From contig JAISCM010000056.1 in NCBI GenBank assembly GCA_031265595.1, positions 1-7,030 on the forward strand: a stretch of DNA of 7,030 nucleotides. Reading direction: 5' to 3'. The notes beneath the pieces were generated by a model. It saw only the letters and a list, made by a program, of their open reading frames with translations, was not told the DNA's origin and made no database searches. This DNA is from Tannerellaceae bacterium. GTDB taxonomy: Bacteria > Bacteroidota > Bacteroidia > Bacteroidales > Tannerellaceae. Positions 1 to 5,426 of this stretch are shown in pieces (the first letter of the stretch is position 1; each line of letters starts with the position of its first letter). The translations under genes and the position numbers were made by a program.

Positions 1-674
1 TCATTCACAAGCGCAATATTAATATCCCGTTGCGCATTCTCAATCGCCTTAGCAGCCTCAGCCACCTTGATAGACGGAGCCAGATGCGTCCCGGCCACAA
101 TAACCGAAGCATACACCTCATCAATCAAGCGCCCCACTTCTATCGTAGAGCCCGAAGTCACTTTCTTTATCTTATCAATCGTATGCCCTTTATCTCCGGG
201 GTTCATACGTTCCGGACTATACCCAACAAAGAAGCCCTCATTCAACCTCAACCCCGATATCCGTTCAATAATAGGAACACACTCTTCTTCCGTCACCCCC
301 GGATACACCGTCGATTCATACACCACAACATCCCCTTCCGACAAAACATGCCCGATGGTTTCGCTGGCCTCATAAAGCGCCGCCATATCCGGATTATGAT
401 TGGAATCGACAGGCGTAGGCACCGTAACAACATAAAAATTACAATCACGCATCAACTCCCGGTCGGTCGTACACATAAGTCTATTCCCGATAGCCTCCCG
501 AAGCAACGCATCCTCCACCACAAACGTCCCATCATGCCCATCCATCAATGCATCCACACGCGATTGATTCAGGTCGAACCCAATCGTTTTATATTGGGTA
601 GAGAACAGACGCGCCAAAGGCAAGCCCACATACCCCAAACCAAGAACCGCTATTTTTATATCGTTGATTATCAT
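1..674 (-). CDS. UDP-sugar 6-dehydrogenase, WbpO/TviB/CapL type, N-terminal part (cut by left edge)
   Basis: My own minus-strand translation from the ATG at 674 gives 224 whole codons with no stop before the edge. The product begins [20 protein letters not shown], with the Rossmann NAD-binding glycines GLGYVG at residues 12-17. Conserved family blocks follow: TVPTPVD at about 84-90, [16 protein letters not shown] at about 119-134, [12 protein letters not shown] at about 151-162, [23 protein letters not shown] at about 195-217. This wording matches the UDP-N-acetylglucosamine/galactosamine dehydrogenases (WbpO, TviB, CapL) more closely than UDP-glucose dehydrogenases. Such enzymes oxidise C6 of a UDP-HexNAc to the uronic acid in the cytoplasm, using two NAD+, for capsule or O-antigen synthesis. 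Family members are about 420 residues, so roughly half is missing, including the catalytic cysteine region. The gene lies 44 bp after the GNAT gene and may share its transcript. The exact substrate is inference. Confidence 0.93.
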   Translation of the reverse strand, partial: MIINDIKIAVLGLGYVGLPLARLFSTQYKTIGFDLNQSRVDALMDGHDGTFVVEDALLREAIGNRLMCTTDRELMRDCNFYVVTVPTPVDSNHNPDMAALYEASETIGHVLSEGDVVVYESTVYPGVTEEECVPIIERISGLRLNEGFFVGYSPERMNPGDKGHTIDKIKKVTSGSTIEVGRLIDEVYASVIVAGTHLAPSIKVAEAAKAIENAQRDINIALVN

Positions 675-718
675 AAGGATTAATAAAAGTACATAGTTCG
701 TTGAAGTATTTTTAGAAA
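675..718 (-). other. Short AT-rich spacer between GNAT gene and dehydrogenase gene
   Basis: These 44 bp hold no convincing TAnnTTTG -7 box and no GC-rich terminator. On the minus strand there is only a weak A/T stem (AAAA..TAC pairing with GTA..TTTT, one A/C mismatch). This fits read-through from the GNAT module into the dehydrogenase gene, but a degenerate promoter cannot be excluded. Confidence 0.4.
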
Positions 719-1318
719 TTACCGGACTTTTGAGAGTTGAATCAGGTCAAAATACATCAACCTTGTTTTCAGTTCTCTGTTTTCCGGCATACCAATATAC
801 TCTTTTTCCTGTTTTTCCGTTGAAAATAAATACAGAAACCCATTCGTTTCATAGTAATTCCGGGCAATTTCATTGTTGTAGGCGTCAACGGTAAGATAAC
901 GGCAACCCGACCAGTTGTCTTCATTCAAAGCGATTGTCCGGATAAACCGTATCAATTCGGAGCCAATACCTCTTTTCCCAAAATCCTGATGAACACCCAG
1001 CCTGCCTATCAGTAGGGCAGGATAACTGCTTAAACTTTTTTCATAGGGAATATTTACAGTTAATTTTTTCTTGCGGCTGTTTGGCAAATTCCTACCGTCA
1101 ATACTGGAATTTGCAAGTGTGAATGCACATACTATAATGGACGGATTTTCATCCAAACGGTAACAAAACGATTTTCCCAGTAACTGCTTGTCAAATTTTT
1201 CAACATCATTGCGAAAAAAATCATCCAAATCCGCATCCCCACAGATGAAAGGTCTACATTGGGCAAGAATTTCGTTGTTTAATGGAAACAGCGAGCATTT
1301 TTCAAAAAGAAAGTTCAT
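719..1318 (-). CDS. GNAT-family N-acetyltransferase, TacT-like; candidate toxin of a two-gene module
   Basis: The protein has 199 residues. The GNAT core shows a beta-4 strand with ALLIGRLGV at 101-109, an acetyl-CoA loop [10 protein letters not shown] at 113-122, then [22 protein letters not shown] at 140-161, whose Tyr156 sits where GNAT toxins keep their catalytic tyrosine. The IGRLGV strand and the YYETNGF ending resemble TacT/AtaT-type toxins, which acetylate the amino acid on charged tRNAs. The N-terminus has [13 protein letters not shown] at 23-35, typical of a family I know to be common in Bacteroides and Prevotella and mostly annotated only as N-acetyltransferase. The usual acetyl-CoA loop pattern is (Q/R)xxGxG; here the first position is Gly114. 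A 56-residue ORF ends 7 bp upstream. The region is AT-rich: bases 781-840 have 20 G/C in 60, against 33 in 60 for 361-420 in the dehydrogenase gene. GNAT membership is secure; toxin activity and the tRNA substrate are inference. Confidence 0.88.
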   Translation of the reverse strand: MNFLFEKCSLFPLNNEILAQCRPFICGDADLDDFFRNDVEKFDKQLLGKSFCYRLDENPSIIVCAFTLANSSIDGRNLPNSRKKKLTVNIPYEKSLSSYPALLIGRLGVHQDFGKRGIGSELIRFIRTIALNEDNWSGCRYLTVDAYNNEIARNYYETNGFLYLFSTEKQEKEYIGMPENRELKTRLMYFDLIQLSKVR

Positions 1319-1325
1319 CGGTAAG

Positions 1326-1496
1326 CTATTTTAACGTCCCTTTAGTTCTTGCTTTCCGGACAATCGCCTTATACATTTCCATATCTTCCGATATGTCTAT
1401 TGTCCCGCACCGTTTTTCTGATTGGAGTCTTTCTCTTTCAAACCGGCGCCATACCGCACCTTCTAAAACGGGGATACTTCTGATTGGAATTGCCAT
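1326..1496 (-). CDS. Small 56-residue protein upstream of GNAT; candidate antitoxin, unrecognised family
   Basis: My minus-strand translation from the ATG at 1496 to the TAG at 1326 gives 56 residues: MAIPIRSIPVLEGAVWRRFE, then charged helix-like RERLQSEKRCG, TIDISEDMEMYKAIVRKART and a basic tail KGTLK. An in-frame TAG lies five codons before the ATG, so this start is firmly bounded. The stop is 7 bp before the GNAT start, so the two are almost certainly co-transcribed and probably translationally coupled. The upstream repeat supplies a TAACTTTG -7 box and an AT-rich ribosome entry region. I see no ribbon-helix-helix of the DUF1778 kind that normally partners TacT toxins, nor a helix-turn-helix. 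From memory, small proteins with an IPVLxG start commonly precede GNAT genes of this type in Bacteroidota, but I cannot check that here. The antitoxin role is inferred from position and size only. Confidence 0.75.
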   Translation of the reverse strand: MAIPIRSIPVLEGAVWRRFERERLQSEKRCGTIDISEDMEMYKAIVRKARTKGTLK

Positions 1497-1554
1497 TGCT
1501 TTTAATTTAAACTATTCAGGTATTAACTCCGGCAAAGTTAGTGAATAAAACCCA
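1490..1554 (-). repeat. 65-bp promoter repeat, copy 1 (before the small-protein/GNAT module)
   Basis: Matches 5292-5356 in the same orientation at 60 of 65 positions, by my alignment at a fixed offset of 3802. Differences are at 1499, 1501, 1505, 1520 and 1521. Read on the minus strand it holds the end of a T-rich tract (GGGTTTTATT), the -7 box TAACTTTG, the block CCGGAGTTAA, an AT-rich stretch, and the ATGGCAA that starts the small protein. The similarity covers promoter, leader and start codon, and stops within a few bases inside the coding sequence. Confidence 0.93.
1513..1547 (-). promoter_or_regulatory. Putative promoter of the small-protein/GNAT module, with a partial dyad
   Basis: The minus strand reads TAACTTTG at 1540-1533, a perfect match to the Bacteroidota -7 consensus TAnnTTTG. 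Transcription would start near 1527, about 30 nt before the ATG at 1496. No clear TTTG -33 box is found at the usual spacing, so an activator or a weak -33 is likely. TATTCA on both strands at 1513-1518 and 1542-1547 forms a 6-bp inverted repeat straddling the box; in the second copy this dyad is longer. Confidence 0.6.
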
Positions 1555-1594
1555 AAATGTAACTGATAACGTTCGGGCATAGTCCATAAAACAG

Positions 1595-1627
1595 TAAGGG
1601 GACGAAGGATTATCCTTCGCCCCCTTA
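1595..1627 (-). terminator. Rho-independent-type terminator of the protease gene
   Basis: A near-perfect palindrome centred on 1611: arms 1595-1609 and 1613-1627 pair at all positions except 1602/1620, with a tiny loop. The minus-strand stem is TAAGGGGGCGAAGGA closing to TCCTTCGTCCCCTTA, followed by CTGTTTTATGG. It begins 19 bp after the protease stop codon and separates that gene from the next promoter repeat. On the plus strand the stem is also followed by TTTGCTGTTTG, but no plus-strand gene needs it. Confidence 0.85.
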
Positions 1628-1645
1628 TTTGCTGTTTGTACCGGA

Positions 1646-4600
1646 TCAATAGATTGCTTTCACCGTCTTATTGCCATTCGTTATGATATAGATACCGCGG
1701 TTGCGTAAGTTGATGTACTGTTCGCTTACCGTAGCCTTGCCTTTGTAGGAAAGCTGTCCGAGGAGATTGTAAACAGAGAAGGTTTCTCCCGGAATCAGGC
1801 CGGAAATATACAGGCCGGAAGCTGTTGCAATAGCCTGTAGCGTCTGCACCTGGATTTCTTCCGTACCGGTGGCGCTTGTATCGTATGTAATAGTAATAGA
1901 TACAGGCTCCATGCCTTCGGCTGTAGCCGTTAGCGTGAATGTATACTTGCGATTGGCGAGGGCTGCCTTTGGCGTGATCACGATCTCGGCTTCTCCGCCT
2001 GTTCCCAGATTGTCGAGGGTAGCAGGAAGAAGTGTGAACCATTCGGCATCCGTACCTGATAAAGTAAAGGTCAGCCTGCCTGTTTCTACATTACCGGTAT
2101 TATTAATGTATACTGTCAGCTCGCTCAGGTTAAGCATTTCGATGCTCTTCACTTCTATGCCTGAATAGGGCGTGGCGATGATCACACCGGTTGTTTGTTG
2201 GGTTGTTGCATTGTTATTGCCGTTAGTCAGCGTTACGGTGAAAGTGAATGAACCGTTTGTCCCCTCTGGATTCTCTTCCGTTCCCGCAATAGCCGGCGTA
2301 ACAGACGTTAGCGTAACCTCGGCGTCCATCAGCGTAGCCGAACGGAACTGTATGCCATGAGCCTGTCCGAATAAGGTGTTGAGCGTATTGACCAACCAGG
2401 TGCGTAGCGATTCATCTACATTCGCTACCATCTGTGCGGCAAAGAATGTTCCGCCTTCAATAGCCGTCCTGGCTTTTTCAAGGGCTTCTATTTCTTCCTG
2501 TTCCTGTGTCTTGGCAAAGGTTGCTTCTATCGTCACGTCATAAGCCGGCATCGTGAAGGTGCGTGTATTGCCTGCTCCGCTTAGCGAAACGGTAGCCGAC
2601 GCTCCTGTCTGGCGAGCTGTAATCGAACTCAGTTCATAGCCTTGTAGCGGTGAGATAGTCAATGTAACAGCCTCCCCCTCTTCGGCGCTTGCCGGGGTGG
2701 CTCTTACCGTACCATTCGTCATGGTAGCTATTGTTATTGCAAAGACTTCGATCGTTGGCTCCTCAGTATCTGGTTCCGTTACCGTTACGGTAGCTGTATG
2801 GCTGGTCGTTGTGGCAGTTGATTCTCCTTTTGTATTGGTGACGACCACAGCATAGTACTTCGTACCGATAGTTGCAGTAGGTGGAGAATACGTTTCATTC
2901 GTCGCACCGGTAATAGGTACGCCGCCGTTGGCATTGTTTGCTGTATTTTCATACCACTGGAAGGTAAGCGTTCCGTTGTCGGGAGCGTTTGCTGTAACCG
3001 ACAGTGTTACGTCTGTATTTATAGTTACGGTTCTACTTTCCGGATGACTGCTGATAACCGGCGCTTCAGCTTGTTGGCCGGCTGTCTCCCGGAAGATTGC
3101 TGTCAGCGTAATATTATCGGCCGGCATTAGGAAAGACCGGATGTTACCGGTACCGGCTACAGAGGTCGTTTCTGACGCATTACCTGTATAATAAGATAAC
3201 GCACCAAGTTCATAGCCGGAATGAGGCGTGGCCGTTACTGTAATTGTTTCTCCTGCTTCTGCCGGATTCTTATCCACACTAAGTCGGCCTCCGGTGAATG
3301 TGGCATAACTGATGGTGTAAGTAGTAACCGGAGTTGCCTCTGTAATAGTAATGTCGATATTGTTTTTTGCGTCGTCACGATCTCCTACTAATTTTTCAGT
3401 CCCTGTTTCTTCTTTTGCATATAACCTGAGTTTATAATTACCGGCTGCCGGCAACGATGCGTTATTGAATCTAATCCAGTTATAAGATATACTTTTCATC
3501 CGGATTGGTTCTTCTTTTTCTTCAATCACTTGCACCAGCGCATCATCTTTGTATAGGCCGAGTTTCAATGTGCCGTAAAAATCATATCTCCCTTGATTAT
3601 AAACAATACAGGTAACGTTTATACTTTCTCCCGCTTTAAGTTCTGCCGGAGTAATGCTAATCGCTTTATCGGGATTGTAGTCGCTTAATACTAATTCACT
3701 CTCCAATAAGGTGACGTCATTGACAGTGATAAAGACATCGGGTGCGTCAATCGGTATTTTTACAAGCGTGCGAGACATTACATCATCGGACTGCTGCGCG
3801 TATGCGCAAATTCTGTATGTGCCGGCCTTTACATGTGAAGGAACTATACATCCAAGAGAAGGGAAGTCCGGAGGGGTGAAAAAGTAACCGGCCTTTAAGG
3901 ATAATGAAAAACTGCCAATGTCACCCACTAACGTTTCAGATTCGTCCATAAGGGAAAAATCTATTCTGCCGGAAAAATCTGTTACTCCGGCATTCTTTAG
4001 TGGTACTCCAACAGTAAATCTTTCCATTCTGTCTACAGTGGTTGTTGATGGTATAAAATTATAGCCGTCAATGATTGCCATTTCATATACTTTCTTGCCT
4101 CCTTCGTCAGGTTTAATGTTGATAATAATACTTTGATCTGAATTGAAGTTATTACGGTCCGGGGTTAATGCGTCCGTTGCAAAATAACCATCGGCCCAGC
4201 CTCCCCATCCCCAATTGAAATGGAACGTATTGTTGCTATCATCATATCCATCGCAAATAAAAGCATGCCCTCCGCTGCCGCTTCCTGAATAGACGACCGG
4301 TCTTGCGGCGTCAATTTCGGTTTTTAGCATAGCATGCCACTCTCTGTCGGTATAAGATGCCCGTGATTTACCTTGTATACCTTTGTCATAACCAAAATAT
4401 ACAGGAAGAGCTTTCCCTATATTATTTGTAATCGCACTACTCTCTCGTAATCCATAATTCATCTCAACACTCACTCCACAGTGGTACATAAGGGTGGCGA
4501 CAGCCTGTTTTTGTGCATCTGTAGGGTTGCCGGAATAATCATCAAGCATATTATTCCATTCATAAGCTGGCTCAGTATCTAAATTAATATCCGCAATAGT

Positions 4601-5248
4601 GTATTGGGAAGTGGTGTACCCGGGTAAAATGCCTGTACCTCGTGCCGGCCAATTGTGATACTTCATGATTTGCGCCATGGCTGTAGCAACGCAGCCCGTG
4701 AGCGTTCCTTCAGGACATGCATTATTATATGGCGCACCTTGATTCCACATTGTCTGAATTAAAGGCGCATCTCCTGCGGCATACCGTACAGCGGGCGCCG
4801 TTCCTTGCAGATAGGTATCCCATTTTAGTTTTGCTTCGGCGCTTTGTGGGATGTTTTGTTGGATGCCATAATCGATTTCTTTTTGCAGGCATTCCATCCA
4901 ATAGCTAAAGGCGGGAGGCAGATTCTTGCTATCATACGTTCCGGTCGTTGAATAGCCTAATATGGGGATGGCAATATCGTCGCCCGAAACGATAACAAAA
5001 CCGTTGTTTTCTTTTACATTGAAGACATAATAGTAAACTGTTTCGTCCTGCTTTTCCGAGCTTCGTAAAGAAGGGTTATTGGTAGCCGTATACACCAGTT
5101 TAATTCCTTCATCCTGGGCGCTTCTCAATTGCGCATTTCCGTATACATGGTTTTGAGCTACCTTTAAAGCTTTGTCTACCTCTACCTTTTCTGCAAACAG
5201 TGAGGTTGCAAAAAAGATCATTAGTAAGAGTAATCCGTTTTTTCTCAT
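1646..5248 (-). CDS. Secreted C10-family (streptopain-like) cysteine protease with Spi propeptide, Ig-like stalk and T9SS-type C-terminus
   Basis: 1200 residues. Residues 1-19 are a signal peptide (MRKNGLLLLMIFFATSLFA). Residues ~20-150 form a Spi-type inhibitory propeptide, with NGFVIVSGDDIAIPILGYS and the PPAFSYWM motif. The C10 catalytic domain is ~160-380: WNQGAPYN, nucleophile Cys186 in TGCVATAMAQIMKYH, His328 in SGGHAF, and FNWGWGG at 344-350, all as in SpeB, so the active site looks intact. Residues ~385-635 are beta-rich, the later part CARDB-like. Two divergent InlB B-repeat-like modules (~644-719 and ~836-911) flank an Ig-like domain (~728-824). Residues ~915-1029 are a domain I recognise only as a recurring surface-protein module; ~1030-1122 is another beta sandwich; ~1131-1200 looks like a T9SS type A sorting domain (SVYNLLGQL, GIYIITNGNKTVKAIY). 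Export with propeptide removal is expected; substrates are unknown. Relatives such as interpain and periodontain are shorter, so the stalk is long. The start is fixed by the signal peptide directly after the ATG. Confidence 0.95.
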   Translation of the reverse strand: MRKNGLLLLMIFFATSLFAEKVEVDKALKVAQNHVYGNAQLRSAQDEGIKLVYTATNNPSLRSSEKQDETVYYYVFNVKENNGFVIVSGDDIAIPILGYSTTGTYDSKNLPPAFSYWMECLQKEIDYGIQQNIPQSAEAKLKWDTYLQGTAPAVRYAAGDAPLIQTMWNQGAPYNNACPEGTLTGCVATAMAQIMKYHNWPARGTGILPGYTTSQYTIADINLDTEPAYEWNNMLDDYSGNPTDAQKQAVATLMYHCGVSVEMNYGLRESSAITNNIGKALPVYFGYDKGIQGKSRASYTDREWHAMLKTEIDAARPVVYSGSGSGGHAFICDGYDDSNNTFHFNWGWGGWADGYFATDALTPDRNNFNSDQSIIINIKPDEGGKKVYEMAIIDGYNFIPSTTTVDRMERFTVGVPLKNAGVTDFSGRIDFSLMDESETLVGDIGSFSLSLKAGYFFTPPDFPSLGCIVPSHVKAGTYRICAYAQQSDDVMSRTLVKIPIDAPDVFITVNDVTLLESELVLSDYNPDKAISITPAELKAGESINVTCIVYNQGRYDFYGTLKLGLYKDDALVQVIEEKEEPIRMKSISYNWIRFNNASLPAAGNYKLRLYAKEETGTEKLVGDRDDAKNNIDITITEATPVTTYTISYATFTGGRLSVDKNPAEAGETITVTATPHSGYELGALSYYTGNASETTSVAGTGNIRSFLMPADNITLTAIFRETAGQQAEAPVISSHPESRTVTINTDVTLSVTANAPDNGTLTFQWYENTANNANGGVPITGATNETYSPPTATIGTKYYAVVVTNTKGESTATTTSHTATVTVTEPDTEEPTIEVFAITIATMTNGTVRATPASAEEGEAVTLTISPLQGYELSSITARQTGASATVSLSGAGNTRTFTMPAYDVTIEATFAKTQEQEEIEALEKARTAIEGGTFFAAQMVANVDESLRTWLVNTLNTLFGQAHGIQFRSATLMDAEVTLTSVTPAIAGTEENPEGTNGSFTFTVTLTNGNNNATTQQTTGVIIATPYSGIEVKSIEMLNLSELTVYINNTGNVETGRLTFTLSGTDAEWFTLLPATLDNLGTGGEAEIVITPKAALANRKYTFTLTATAEGMEPVSITITYDTSATGTEEIQVQTLQAIATASGLYISGLIPGETFSVYNLLGQLSYKGKATVSEQYINLRNRGIYIITNGNKTVKAIY

Positions 5249-5250
5249 GA

Positions 5251-5298
5251 TTATATAAATTGATTTAAAATTATCAGGGACAGCAGTAGGTTTGCCAT
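5251..5298 (-). CDS. Possible 15-residue leader ORF before the protease
   Basis: On the minus strand the ATGGCAA at the downstream end of repeat copy 2 opens an ORF MANLLLSLIILNQFI ending in TAA two bases before the protease ATG. It starts at the position that corresponds to the small-protein start in copy 1. Five of its 15 residues are Leu and three are Ile. It could be a coupling leader peptide or merely a relic of a copied start codon. Its reality as a translated ORF is uncertain. Confidence 0.3.
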   Translation of the reverse strand: MANLLLSLIILNQFI

Positions 5299-5356
5299 TG
5301 TTCTTACTTTAAACTATTCAGTAATTAACTCCGGCAAAGTTAGTGAATAAAACCCA
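5292..5356 (-). repeat. 65-bp promoter repeat, copy 2 (before the protease)
   Basis: Direct repeat of 1490-1554 with five mismatches in 65 bp; 47 of the 49 bases of the core 5308-5356 are identical. It carries the same TAACTTTG box and the ATGGCAA end. Here the terminator of the preceding gene overlaps its upstream edge: the GGGTTTT of the repeat is the 3' arm of the hairpin at 5349-5378. The segment between the copies holds exactly the protease gene and its terminator. Confidence 0.93.
5315..5349 (-). promoter_or_regulatory. Putative protease promoter with a dyad straddling the -7 box
   Basis: Minus-strand TAACTTTG at 5342-5335 fits the Bacteroidota -7 consensus; transcription would start near 5329, giving a leader of about 80 nt. 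Two 10-bp half-sites, plus-strand TATTCAGTAA at 5315-5324 and TTAGTGAATA at 5340-5349, are inverted copies with 9 of 10 positions matching, separated by 15 bp that include most of the -7 box. This is a possible operator. No good -33 TTTG is visible at the expected spacing. Confidence 0.55.
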
Positions 5357-5378
5357 GACATTCACATGCCCGGGTTTT
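5349..5378 (-). terminator. Rho-independent terminator of the surface-protein gene, GUGA tetraloop
   Basis: In minus-strand RNA, AAAACCCGGGCAU pairs with AUGUCUGGGUUUU over 13 bp with a GUGA (GNRA) loop. The two non-Watson-Crick pairs are U/G wobbles in the minus-strand RNA but A/C mismatches in the plus-strand RNA, so the structure favours minus-strand transcription. The 3' arm ends in UUUU, followed by AUU. It lies about 48 bp after the stop codon of the right-hand gene and overlaps repeat copy 2. Confidence 0.85.
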
Positions 5379-5426
5379 TAAGATAAAAATTAAACCAAAT
5401 TGGGATTAACCTACAACCTATTATCC

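Noticed and set aside
30..683. Plus-strand open frames opposite the left-hand gene
   Set aside because: The translations are Arg/His/Pro-rich with no family motifs, while the minus strand of the same bases encodes an unmistakable nucleotide-sugar dehydrogenase.
675..718. Weak A/T hairpin between the GNAT and dehydrogenase genes as a terminator
   Set aside because: The stem is short, all A/T apart from one G/C pair, and mismatched on the minus-strand RNA; not enough to call.
1282..1548. 88-codon plus-strand open frame across the small-protein gene and the repeat
   Set aside because: No recognisable motif; it runs through the minus-strand promoter and the start of the small gene, and is better explained as their antisense shadow.
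1668..2360. Further short frames on both strands inside the protease gene
   Set aside because: They lie wholly within the 1200-residue coding frame and have no independent start signals or family features.
1490..5356. The two 65-bp copies as ends of an insertion sequence or integron-type att sites
   Set aside because: They are direct rather than inverted, no transposase or recombinase is present between or beside them, and they contain a promoter and a start codon, which suits a regulatory cassette better.
1490..5356. Invertible promoter switch of the Bacteroides capsule type
   Set aside because: The copies point the same way, so recombination would delete, not invert; no flanking inverted repeats or serine/tyrosine recombinase are seen.
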